This document shows, in pieces, positions 45,197 to 55,719 of a stretch of DNA of 64,000 bases; the stretch's first letter is position 1; the number at the start of each line of letters is the position of its first letter. Source of the stretch: Paraphaeosphaeria minitans (lineage: Eukaryota > Ascomycota > Dothideomycetes > Pleosporales > Didymosphaeriaceae); contig WJXW01000003.1 of NCBI GenBank assembly GCA_015832175.1, positions 3,224,001 through 3,288,000 on the forward strand. Direction: 5' to 3'. The notes beneath the pieces were generated by a model. The model searched no databases. It was given only the letters and a program-made list of their open reading frames with translations, and had not been told where the DNA came from. The translations under genes were made by a program, and so were the position numbers.

Positions 45197-45972
45197 ATGG
45201 TCTACTATAAACCCGGAGTATCAGATCACGGTCTGCCGTACGATCCATTCAAGGTACTCCCCAGCTCTCCAACTTCTGCGAGAAGGCTGCTCAAGAGAAA
45301 CAGGCATGCGTAGTCCCTCGCCCAATCGGCTGGATCTCTACCACATCACGCGATGGAAAACACAACCTTGCACCCTACAGTCAATTCACAAACCTAACAT
45401 ACGACCCGCCATACGTTATGTTTAGCGCAAATCAAAACCCACACCAGCAGCAAAAGGACACGGCCAGGAACGCGGAGCAGACGGGCAAGTTCTGCTGGTC
45501 CCTAGCGACATGGGAACTGCGCGACGCCGTCAACGCTTCAGCGCAATTTCTTCCTCCCGGGGAGGATGAATTCGTGCGAGCGGGTCTCGAGAAGCAATTT
45601 GGCTCGGCTCTGGAAGGCGAGCCGGTACCCTTCGTAGCTCAAAGTCCGGTGAACTTCGAATGCAAGTATCATTCTACCATCAGGCTGCCTGGCAATCCAC
45701 CGATGGGATCGGTTGACATCGTTATTGGGCAAGTGGTAGCCGTCCATATTGATGATCGTGTCATCACCGACGGCAGGCTGGATATCCAGAAAACACAACC
45801 GATTGCAAGATGTGGGTACTATGACTATACAGTCGTGAGAGACACATTTGAGATGGTGATTCCGGGAATGGATGAGGCGACACTGGCAGGGTTGGAGGGA
45901 AGCATGAAGAGGAGCAACAAGCTCATAGGAATAGAGAGTGGACGTCCGGAAGAAAGGGGTCCGGAATTGTAG
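45197..45972 (+). CDS. Flavin reductase-like (FMN-binding split-barrel) protein
   Basis: Predicted exons are 45197-45253 and 45304-45972 (241 aa), separated by a 50-nt phase-0 intron (GTACTC...AACAG). The N-terminal core VVPRPIGWISTTSRDGKHNL is followed by LAPYSQFTNLTYDPPYVMFS, the typical flavin-reductase-like signature; a GxVDIVIGQVVAVHI strand occurs later. Such proteins bind FMN and supply reduced flavin to monooxygenases, or act as FMN oxidoreductases. No signal peptide, so cytosolic. It is the first gene of a four-gene block with a decarboxylase, a cupin and an FAD monooxygenase, which suggests a shared pathway. Confidence 0.88.
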
Positions 45973-46426
45973 ATTCGGTGGTGTTCTTAGCAAAGGACAA
46001 CATTTTTCTACTGTGTATACAAATTTATCACATTGATAGCGAAATTTGAAACGATACGAGTTTACGTACACGAATGAGCACTTCGATACCCGGAAATCGC
46101 AGTATGCTTCCAGCGTGGAAGATCAGGTATTAGACTGGAGCACAGGATCACACAGAACAGATTTTGGCTTACCCCGTAGCTCGGCCGAGTCAGTCATGTC
46201 GGTTATCGGAGTCAGATCAGGCCGATGTAGGAGCAGTAGCATTTACAGTGGATCGGAGGAAGGGATCCACACCATGGCTTGGTAAGTTGAGACGACGAGG
46301 AATGCCGTCCCCTGCTTAATCTGCCGTCATGTTTTGTAAGATGCTGAGGACCTGGCTCCCTCATAAGCATCAGCATTTGCATCGTTCTGAAACCACTTCA
46401 CGTATTCTTGAACTTTTCCACGCATC
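45973..46426. other. Intergenic region
   Basis: About 450 bp between two genes on the same strand. An A/C-rich leader precedes the start at 46427. No gene. Confidence 0.5.
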
Positions 46427-47485
46427 ATGGAACCTCTCGTTGCGCTCGAAGAACACTACTTCGCGGCGTCACATCTTCTGCCTAGTCATTTGAATAGCCT
46501 CTATTCTGAACAGTTCAAGCATGTTCCCGCACTAGAAGACAAGCTCAAGTCGTTAGATGACCTACGAATCATCGACATGCAAAAGGCTGGAGTCACGTTT
46601 CAAATCATTTCTCACGCTCCAGGCATCTCTTCCCTAGCGGCCTCAGACTGTGCTAAAGTAAATGACTATCTGGCAGAAAAACTTATGCCTCGCAAGAACA
46701 TCTTCGGGGGATTCGCAGCTTTGCCTATGGGAGACCCTGAAGCAGCCGCCACGGAGCTCAGAAGGGTTGTGGAAACGTATGGATTCTTGGGTGCCCTCAT
46801 CGACAATCATATCCCCGTGCCGCTGGAACATATGACTGGGGACTTATCGCAACGTTCCAGCGCCTTGGGTGCTACATATTACGACTCTTCCAACTTCCAT
46901 CCGGTATGGAAAGCAGCGGAGGAGCTTAATGTGCCAATCTACATCCATCCAAACTTCCCCACACCGGCAATGCAGTCACATTACGAAGGTCTCCCGTCTT
47001 CCGCCAGTCGTAGCATCGCAACTAGCGGATGGGGTTGGCATTCCGAATGCGGCGCGCACCTTCTGCGTCTATATGCAGGAGGTGTTTTCGACGCGTTTCC
47101 GAAACTTAGAATCATCATCGGCCACTTCGGCGAGATGCTGCCGTTCATGCTCGATAGGGTCAATCAGCTATCGAACAGATGGGGCTCAAGAGCCCGGTCC
47201 TTCCAGACCGTGTATGACGAGAACATCGTCATCACGACAAGCGGCGTGTGGAGCGTGGCACCCATGCATACGATCAAGGCCTCGACCAGGATCGAAAACG
47301 TGCTTTTCAGCATCGACTGGCCCTTTGCGCATGCGGAATGGGGAAAGGCTTTCTGGGACGACTTGCGGAAAAGTGGCGTGTTAACCAAAGAGGAGTTGGG
47401 AAAGATTGGATGGCGGAATGCCGCAAAGCTGTTCAAGTTGAATGAACACGATTTGCTGCGAGGCGCCCAGGAATTCGTTGCCTGA
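46427..47485 (+). CDS. Amidohydrolase, 2,3-dihydroxybenzoate/gamma-resorcylate decarboxylase-like
   Basis: A single exon of 352 aa. It belongs to the ACMSD-type amidohydrolase-2 family of metal-dependent non-oxidative aromatic decarboxylases. Visible metal and catalytic positions are E8 and H10 in ALEEHYF, H174 in IYIHPNFP, H233 and E236 in GHFGEMLPF, and D297 in SIDWPF. Their order and spacing follow fungal 2,3-DHBA decarboxylase. Length (about 340 aa) is right for the family. No leader, so cytosolic. Predicted reaction: removal of CO2 from a hydroxybenzoate such as dihydroxybenzoate or a resorcylate to give a catechol or resorcinol. The exact substrate cannot be read. Confidence 0.92.
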   Translation: MEPLVALEEHYFAASHLLPSHLNSLYSEQFKHVPALEDKLKSLDDLRIIDMQKAGVTFQIISHAPGISSLAASDCAKVNDYLAEKLMPRKNIFGGFAALPMGDPEAAATELRRVVETYGFLGALIDNHIPVPLEHMTGDLSQRSSALGATYYDSSNFHPVWKAAEELNVPIYIHPNFPTPAMQSHYEGLPSSASRSIATSGWGWHSECGAHLLRLYAGGVFDAFPKLRIIIGHFGEMLPFMLDRVNQLSNRWGSRARSFQTVYDENIVITTSGVWSVAPMHTIKASTRIENVLFSIDWPFAHAEWGKAFWDDLRKSGVLTKEELGKIGWRNAAKLFKLNEHDLLRGAQEFVA

Positions 47486-47953
47486 TTCCATGAGGGTGGG
47501 CAAAAGAAGAGGTCTCGAGGCGCGTTTGTAGTCGACTCAATATAACTTATTCTTTTCATGAAGTCTCGTAATTTGCCTTTCTTCTAACATGGCAGGATTG
47601 TGAATGAGGCTTGTTTTTGCATCATATTGCACGAAGCTAACTCAACACAAAGAGAGAAAATCTGGTCGCTGTGATCTTTTACGGACCTCACTATGGTGCT
47701 CTACACCGCTCGCACTAAGAGTCGGTCCAGTAACGATTCGATATGCTACTATATGTTGAGAAACTCTATACCCGGACACATGTGTCTATATAATGATAAG
47801 TCTGAGATGCAATAATTCGAGACAGCGCATGGTTTTCAGATTCCTTTCGCAGGCCAAATCGTCGACGCCACAGTAAGCATACTTTAGAGATTACAACAGA
47901 AAGACACAGCCATGCAGACAACACGATATCGTCGTTTATTCTTCGTATATAAC

Positions 47954-48625
47954 CTACTGCCCTTGTTTGTCCCCTTCGATCATCTCCTCTTTAGGGACAA
48001 TGAGTGTGGCATAGTTCGCCATGACTTTCATGTTCTTTTCCGGCGTCATGCCCTTCCCATCCTCAATCATCTCGCTCAGGATCTTGAAGTAATTGATGTA
48101 GAACGCCGGTGTATACGTGTTCACAAATTTTGCTTCTTCATTAAAAGGATTCGAGAACGTGTGCGGCGCTCTGATTGGGACTGATACAAAGTCTCCCGTT
48201 TTAGCATCGATTGGTTCCTTACCGGGAACGTGGAAACGAACGGTACCCTTGGCTGAAAGAGATCATTCAGATGTGTTATCACCCTGGGCTGGGCTATAAG
48301 GCTTACTGGTGTAGAACATTTCATCATGCATCTGGGTCAAAATTAGCGAAGTCCAACACAGACATTATACAGCTTTGGTTAATTTACCTCGTGCCAATGA
48401 GCTGGCGGACCCTTCATACCGGGTGGAAGAGTGAATTCTGCAACTCCAATCCGATCACCTGGGCCACATCAGAATCCATCTCGAGTCGATCCTACCAAGA
48501 GACATACCAGTCCGCGATCCATCTTCAAGAATCCTACAGATGAGGTTTCCTCCACCAAGACCGAAGGTGTCTCCATTCTTGGCTGGAACAAAATTGACTG
48601 GAACTTTGGGTGTTTCAGTGGTCAT
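47954..48625 (-). CDS. Cupin-domain protein
   Basis: Predicted exons are 48625-48508, 48458-48388, 48331-48307 and 48252-47954 (170 aa), including a 25-nt micro-exon. Cupin motif 1 is built across three exons (PPAHWHE, MHDEMFYTTKG) with HxH and a following Glu. Motif 2 is GDFVSVPIRAPHTFSN with the expected His. It should bind Fe, Mn or Zn and may act as a small dioxygenase or isomerase, as quercetinase-like cupins do. The C-terminus is helical (MTPEKNMKVMANYATLI). It is divergent from the FAD monooxygenase at 49734 and convergent with the decarboxylase. The model depends on the micro-exon, whose inclusion is the only way to complete motif 1. Confidence 0.85.
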
Positions 48626-49733
48626 ATTGTGCGGAGCGCTGCTCTTGAAGATGAATAATAGAGCCGAAAAGACTTCGCGACACTCGACACAGATTTGTTT
48701 TGTGCGAAGATTGAGGCATGAGGCACCATAAAGTACCCTTCTTTGTAGGATGAGGCGCCTTGACTTCAAACAAGGATAGTGGGTACCCAGCAAGGGCTCG
48801 TTATTGCCATGATGCGTGAGACCGCGTCATTTCGGAGTTGCCGTCAACCGCGGCTACGTAAAGCCTTCTCGTCTATTACAAGATCCATCTTAATAGGTTT
48901 GGTCCTATGTAAGACCGATGCCGAAATATAGGAGGGTAGTTTTTTGTTGGATGCTCACCACTATGCGTCGGAAGGATCTAAGGCCTGCAACGGCCGTCCG
49001 CACGGCACATGTTTAGGTCGGCGTTTACGAACACCGACCTCCGCATCATCCTAACCATCACCGCGCGCCATTTCTGCCTTCACCTCTTTTGCTTACGTGT
49101 CATTGCCTCTAAACTTGTTAGTTTGAGTATGTGCAATACTCCGCCGATCGATCTTTCAAGGTTGGTAATCATGAAGAGCTCATAGCTGATCAGCATCGCT
49201 GATTGGTACCGTAAGTACCGTACCTACCTACCTATCGCTTAATCAGAAGAGTGATCAAGCCAAGTTTAAACCATTATGCTAGGAAGCCTTTGCCCCTACC
49301 CTTACTTCAAACACTGCAAGCCCTACGTAAGTTTTGGGGATAAGTCCTGCTTGCGTGAATCTTGAATAAGGAAATAACTGTGGACTGGGGGCCTAAAGCT
49401 AGCAGCATGCATGCGCCTCACTGCAGAATCCGGCCTCTATATTGAGCTTGCTTGTTGATGGATCGGTGCGGGTGCTTCCTTGTAATCCTTTAGTCCAACG
49501 ACTCATTGGTCGGGAAGACGGCCATACCGAGCTGACAAATAGAGCGAAGACTACTTCACAGATGCGTGGTCGAAAGTGGTCAAGACCGCCTTTACCATAG
49601 CCGTCAAAAAGGAGAAACGCCAATCTAGAGAACTTTATGACAGTTCTTGGATTCGTCGTTGAGGCAAGATCGTACTCTAGCACGCAAATCGGTTCCCATC
49701 TCTTCGCACCTATAAATCTCCCGATAGCTCATC
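48626..49733. promoter_or_regulatory. Divergent upstream region of the cupin and FAD monooxygenase genes
   Basis: About 1.1 kb between divergent starts. A TATAAATC element at 49711-49718 lies only 15-20 bp before the monooxygenase ATG at 49734, implying a short or absent 5' UTR or use of another promoter. A TACC tract lies at about 49203-49232. No gene-like frame is convincing. Confidence 0.45.
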
Positions 49734-51029
49734 ATGAGTAACCTCGACCACCCCGAAAAAGTGCTTATCGTTGGCGCTGGACTGGGAGGTCTCGCGCTTG
49801 CTCAAGTCTTACACAATCACGGCGTGCCGTTCGAGCTCTTTGAACGCGATGGTGCACCATCTGCTCGTAAACAGGGCTGGGCTGTTGCGTTGCTAGAGTA
49901 TGTGTTCCATACATTTCTCCTTGCCACGATTTGAACGATACAGTGCAGGCTGACAAGCAATGACAGGGCAATAACCGCACTCGAAGAATTACTACCAAAT
50001 GAAACGATCAAAGGCATCAACTCTACAAGTGTCAATCACGATACTGGAGAAAATGACGAGATTGCCTTTGTGAACGCTATCACAGGCGAAATGGTGGGGA
50101 AGGTTGGGGGAATAGCACGTGGTGTCTCAGGTTCTATCATCCGTGCCAGTCGAGACGCGTTGCGTGCGTTTCTCTGGCGAGCCAATGGCCTTCCTATCAC
50201 GCCAAACAAACAATTCACTCGCTATATTGAAGATGAGTACGGAGTAACCGCGCTGTTCGCAGACGGCTCGAGCTCGCGAGGAAGTCTCTTGGTGGGCGCC
50301 GATGGTTTGCACTCTCGTGTTCGCAAGCAGCTGCTAGGCAGCTCTGCGCAAGAACCTGTCCAAAGTCAATATGTCCCAATCTTCGGTGAACTTGATCTGC
50401 CACGGGAGCATTACGAGCCTCTGCGTCGTATTGCCAATGCAGTCATTCTGAGCTCCGCGCCCGGCCTGAGGCAACAGATCGGAATGCTGTCTATGGATGA
50501 AGACCGATGTAAAGCTCACTACTTCTGGGCGCTGATGATCCGCTGCAACGATCCAATACCACTGGCCGACTGGGTGGGGAAAGCTACCCCTGAAGAGCTC
50601 TATGACTTCGCTGTCAAAAGTTCGCGGCACCTACATCCCACACTGAACGGCTTCCTCAATTACGGCGGATCGCAAGCCATGATACAACCACAGCCGAAAT
50701 TCCAAGAGCTTGTTCCGCCAGAAACCTTTCCGGAGGGACGCGTCACAGTGCTTGGTGATGCAGCACATGCAATGATACCCTTACGAGGCGCCGGAGCTAA
50801 CACCGCCATCTTGGATGCTTGCGACCTCGGGAAGCTGTTAATCAAGGCACGGGCAGAATCGCGCGGATATTTGAGTACTATAGCTCCCTATCTGGCCAGA
50901 ATGATTCCTCGCGGCAGAGAAGCTGTGCTAGCAAGCAGGGCCGCTGGTGACGAGGATGGGGATGATCCAGCTGTCTATCTCACGAAGTTCAAACGTGAAA
51001 AGCAGCAGGATGATGCACTAGGATCATAG
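49734..51029 (+). CDS. FAD-dependent aromatic monooxygenase (salicylate-hydroxylase-like)
   Basis: Predicted exons are 49734-49897 and 49967-51029 (408 aa), separated by a 69-nt phase-2 intron (GTATGT...GACAG). All three flavoprotein-hydroxylase motifs are present: the FAD-binding VLIVGAGLGGLAL (about 11-23), the DG motif LLVGADGLHSRVR (about 162-174), and the GD motif VTVLGDAAHAMIPLRGAGAN (about 314-333). Such enzymes hydroxylate aromatic acids with NAD(P)H and O2; salicylate-hydroxylase-like members decarboxylate and hydroxylate to catechol. No leader, so cytosolic. The neighbouring decarboxylase and cupin make a phenolic substrate plausible. Substrate specificity is not determined. Confidence 0.9.
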
Positions 51030-52123
51030 ATAGATGTATTTTACATGCAAATTGATTACAAGAAGCCATTTCGTGCGTTCGTAGAGTTTCTGAGATTCGT
51101 GTACATGTTACAGAAGGTGAATGCATGGCGTACAACAGAAAGTTAACACCTGCCAAGAACGAGGCTGAGGATTTACGAGACGCATAACGCTGGAATGATA
51201 AAGTATACGTACTTTTCTGGGTCCTACCAGCGCTCATGTCTTTCATATATCGAAATTGCCATCAGTTTAAGCCTTGAGTGCTGACACACCATATTGCCAA
51301 GACATATATCGAAAACTACAGCAAGTATGATTCCTTTTTAAACCCATAGTAATCACTATTTCTCGAGCATGGATCGAGCGTTAATCTCGTTCGTCAATCC
51401 ATTTCATTTCTCTGTGTCTCGATCCCAGTAGGGTTTTGCAACATCTTCCGATCCGATCCTCGCTTCCATGACATGTGTACCAGCGTTCCTTGTGACTTGG
51501 TAATGTGAACTACATCACTAATTATTGATTGGGCCTCGAGTTCACCTTTGGGTGCAAAGCCATTTGCAAGATAATTGCTCATGAGGTGATTAAGAAGGAA
51601 TAATGGTGGATGAAGGGTGACATCACTCTGATGCTGAATATACAAAAGTAATGCTTAGATTGTGGTCGCATACGGCACGTCGCCGTCCTACGACTGCAGG
51701 GATGCGATAGGGCGAAATTCTGCAAGCGGAACACGAATGCAGATGCTAACTCCTTTATTAAAAATTTCATACAGGTCAATTACGTAGCACGTTGAAGTCT
51801 AAAAGCGATGTGCACCCTAAATATTCTAGGCGCCTCTCTTAACTGAAACGCTTTTTCCCTTGGGTCTGGATCCTAACATTCGATATCAGCCCTATCTATG
51901 GTATCTATAATAATACTTGATAATATTACCGGCGTCTAGAAAGGATCTTGGTAAGTATTGTATCAACTTAGAGCAAACATGACGGATGTGACAACGCGCT
52001 AAGAGAGAGAGCCATTTCTATTTTTCTTTTCGAATCTATGCAAAGATTCAATAAAACGTCCGACTCCGATTTTTCCAAAGATCATCACTGCATGAGATGA
52101 TCTCTACGCGATTGTCCAGTACC
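51030..52123. other. Intergenic region
   Basis: About 1.1 kb, convergent between the FAD monooxygenase and the first tandem 7TM gene. No gene; short frames only. Confidence 0.5.
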
Positions 52124-53196
52124 TTATGCCATGCCTGCCTTTGTCTCTTCTCGGTACTCCACAGCATCTACCGCATCGTGAGAACCGGAGTGGTGGCTGG
52201 TTGACCCCCCGAGGAGGGGCTTGAGACCTGGGAGCGAAACGACGATGATCGAGAGTGTCATTTCGAGCATACTGAGAGGGTCTGTGAACACGCCGTGTTA
52301 GCTTGTTATCGAAGCAGACTTCGATTTTTGCATCAACGACTTACAAACGAGGTTCTCTTGACCGGTGCCCACCTTGAGAGTTATAAAGCGCACAATGCTC
52401 GACGCGATGGTAAGACCTCCCAAGACGAAGGTAAGCATGACACCTTTGGAGCCCCTCAGAATGCCCTGGGAAAGTAGGATTAAGGGAATCGCATAGACGA
52501 CAAGGTAGCACGCCAGGTTGAGCGTGAAGTTGAGAATGAAAGGCTCGGGCGCATAGAAGACCGAGCAGGCACCATCTTCCTGGGACCATTGCACTGAAAC
52601 AGGTGTGCCGCAGAAGAAGGTATCGTCGAAGAGGACGGTGAGGTAGCAAATGACAACGAAGGCGGTGAACCCCCAAAGGATCTTGCGCATCGCAGGCCTG
52701 GCGCGGAAGTCGAAGAACGCCCAGTAGAAGGCTAGCATACTAAGCTTGGGGAAGCCCATTCCAAAGTCGTAGAAGTAGTTGGACGAGAACGAGATCTGCG
52801 GAGTGTGAGTGGCAGTCATCTATTGTGTTAAAAGTCTTCGATGCGTCTGAACATGGAGAACAAGACATTGGGGAGCACATACCTTAGAGAGTCTGACTGA
52901 GGTTTCATAATCGTCCAGCACACCCATCTGGTAGGTGAGGGTGTCGCATATTATCAGACCCAGAGCATCAATCGCGGAGGCAATTAACAGCCATTCTGCC
53001 CAATTCAACTTTTCACGCAGCTTGATCAGACGCGTGTAGATGCGCGCCGCAACAAAAGCGTACGCGAGGGCCAACAGGATCCATTCCGAGATCTATGGCA
53101 AAGCGAATTGTTAGGCGGTGAACTTGTCTCTATCGTACGCATGAAGCATGCATTATCACTTACCATACAGTCCTTGCCGTCAATGAAGTAAGCCAT
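52124..53196 (-). CDS. Fungal rhodopsin-domain 7TM protein, tandem copy A
   Basis: Predicted exons are 53196-53164, 53092-52883, 52795-52345 and 52281-52124 (283 aa). Exon 1 is 11 codons (MAYFIDGKDCM). Exon 3 starts at ISFSSNYFYDFGMGFPKL by comparison with copy B; a frame-preserving alternative acceptor at 52820 would insert MTATHTPQ. Hydrophobic spans cover the protein, with a DDTFFCGTPVSVQW loop. The C-terminal tail is short (about 45 residues). It is shorter than copy C and lacks long loops. It is likely a membrane sensor of the same broad family. Gene B lies 1.26 kb upstream in the same orientation. Confidence 0.85.
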
Positions 53197-54453
53197 TTTG
53201 ACCGAATCGTCTCTTTGCAGGATGAGAGAACGGGAGAGAGAAATAAAGATCGAGGGTGTAACTTCAACAGCGAGTTTTTAGCCGGAGTGCGACCTGCACG
53301 ACCGTATAAGATGGACCCTCGGCCTTGCATGCCCTGGACTGTACGTGCTCGACCAAACCACCAAGGTAAGTCGTATGAGCGCGGCAACACGCAACCGACC
53401 CTGCATGGAACAGAGCTACGGTAATCTAGACGCGCAATGAAATTCCTCAGGGAACAAAGGAACCTTCCCCCCTCGGTCGATAGCCCGCGACCGTTTGCAC
53501 ACATTTGCATGGACGATGCCTTAATCATCGTTTCGCCGCGCGCACGGGGAAGGCGCTCCCACTAATGAACGGACGCCATGGGCGGCAAGGTCATCCCACA
53601 GGAATGTGTTGTGTTCCAATAAGAACCTTGCTCGACCGTTTAGACGGGCGGACCACGCTCCTGGGCCCTTTGCAATACAAGCGGGAAATCTCAGTCAACT
53701 TGGCATGTATCTTACTGCACTGGGGTTTGAATATGGTCTGACTTCTGCAACGCGATGGTGGAGGGTGGAAACCAGTTGTGAGCTGTTCGTCAGTATCGTA
53801 CTCGGTGGTTAGGTACACTCTGCGGTTCAAATCAAGATGTGCAAACTTTCAAGCAGCGCAGACCACGAGGACCGCATCCCACGCTTATCGCTGTATTGAA
53901 AGTGACAGTTCAAGACGATTCCTCCGCGGGAGAATAAATGCGGGACAGACGGATCGCTAAGGTACCGTACCATTACCCGCGCCTATTCGGGAAGCGGGAC
54001 CGAATCGGCGCTCTGCCGATCGTGCCGTGCGGCGTAGCGGGACGACTCCCCCCGGTAGCCGAATGCACTGGGATCGAGTAATCTTTTTTTTTTCATCTGT
54101 CACTATCGCGTTTCTAGAAGAAGCCTACGTGGTCGCTCAGACTCCAATGGGTGTTGGTGGAATCGTTGCGCGCATTATTCGGACCAAGAGAAGAGACACA
54201 CATCGGATACTGAACAGAGTATCACAGGGATCTGAAATCTACGTAGCAAACCATACAGTCCATGATTTTGAGAACGTAGGTAGCCCGCGAGTCCGCCTCG
54301 GCATGGTTTCGTCTGCTTGTACCAACATAGTAAGGTATCCTGGCCCTCTGATATCGAGGACTGCCCCAGATCCATTCCAGGGGCTACGGTAGAGAGGCTT
54401 CTGTTGCAACTCCGAGGTCCATATCAGACCAACGTTGCACGTCTCCTGAACCT
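53197..54453. other. Region between tandem 7TM genes
   Basis: About 1.26 kb containing the promoter of copy A. A GGTACCGTACC element lies at about 53962-53972. No gene. Confidence 0.5.
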
Positions 54454-55719
54454 TCATGGATTCCTTCCTTTCGAGAAGTCGGTCTCATCCAGCGAGTTGG
54501 AGAATTGTACGCTGACCTGTTTCGTCTCGTAGATGACATCTTTTCTCTGCATTGTGTTGAGCTCCACCTCGCTCCCCGAGTCGTCCAAGATGTCGTCCAT
54601 CCGTGCTTTCTTTCTGCCCGAAGTTCCAAAGGTGACTATCGGTGTTTGAACTCCATATCCTGTTCGTGAAGTTGAAGAGCCGTAGGTCTTCTTGGATGAA
54701 AATAGGGAGCCGCGGCGGAGGAAAGATCGCATCGACGGCAGCGCTACTACCATGATGGAAACAGCCATTTCAGCCATTGAGAGTACGTCTGCACGTGCGT
54801 CAATGCTGGTCGTCGCCCACTGCTATTCGGTACGATGACTTACAGACGTTCGTCCAAGCATGGATCACCTCGATGGTTGCGAACCGCACAACACTGACAG
54901 ATACGGTTATAACACCAAGCCCAAATGTTATTACAAGACCCCAGATCTGGCGCCGGCCGAGCTGGAGTTTGTATAGAAGCGGGAATGGAAGCGTGAAAAC
55001 TGCAGACGCATGAGTGTGGCTCTTGCGATGACGCCGTGGAGACTCACTCGACAAGTCTGACATGACATTCAGTGCCCAATCGGTCCGGAACACTTCCTTG
55101 GAGCTAAACGTATTGCACGCCTCTTCGTCGGTCGACCAATTCAAAGAAACTTGACGACCACACCAAAAGGTGTCCAAGAAGCAAGTCGTCACCATAGCTG
55201 CTCCTACGAAGGCGCTCACTATGTAAAGCGCTCTCCGTAACCAAGGCATGGTAGGTGGAATCAGTCTATAGTATAGCGCTACGATCGCTAACTTGGGGAG
55301 ATATATTCCCGTATCGTAGAAGTAGTTGCCAGCGAACTGGATCTGACGTGTCACCGCTCAGCATGATTTCGTTCATCCCAAGAGATACGGTATGTCTTAC
55401 TTTCTTGAGCTTGACCAGGTCGGCTTCTGACGGCTCAGCTTCAGACATGCCGCCCAATTTGTATGTCATTGTGTCGGTTATGAAAAGTGCAAGCATATTA
55501 AGAATCGATGCGATCAAGAAGCTGTCGCTGGCGGTAGGATGGATACGTTGCACAGCGCGTGGAACAAGACGACCTGAGGCCAGCACCATGGCCAAAGCCA
55601 TGAGGGTGGCCTCGGTGGGCTTGTGGTAGAAAGTCAGCGCCAAAACCAGGAGAGACGGTCTTGCGTCTCTTGGATAGGATACCCACGATTACGGCCTCCG
55701 GCGCTGCGCCTTGGGCCAT
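54454..55719 (-). CDS. Fungal rhodopsin-domain 7TM protein, tandem copy B
   Basis: Predicted exons are 55719-55687, 55619-55401, 55342-55048, 54999-54844 and 54788-54454 (345 aa). Exon 1 is again 11 codons. The core IQFAGNYFYDTGIYLPKL corresponds to ISFSSNYFYDFGMGFPKL of copy A, and a LDTFWCGRQVSLNW loop matches too. Compared with A it has one extra intron (48 nt at 55000-55047). Its tail is longer, charged and Ser/Thr-rich (SSKKTYGSSTSRT, DDILDDSGSEVE). The donor of intron 1 is GTGGGT. It is likely a plasma-membrane sensor. Confidence 0.85.
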
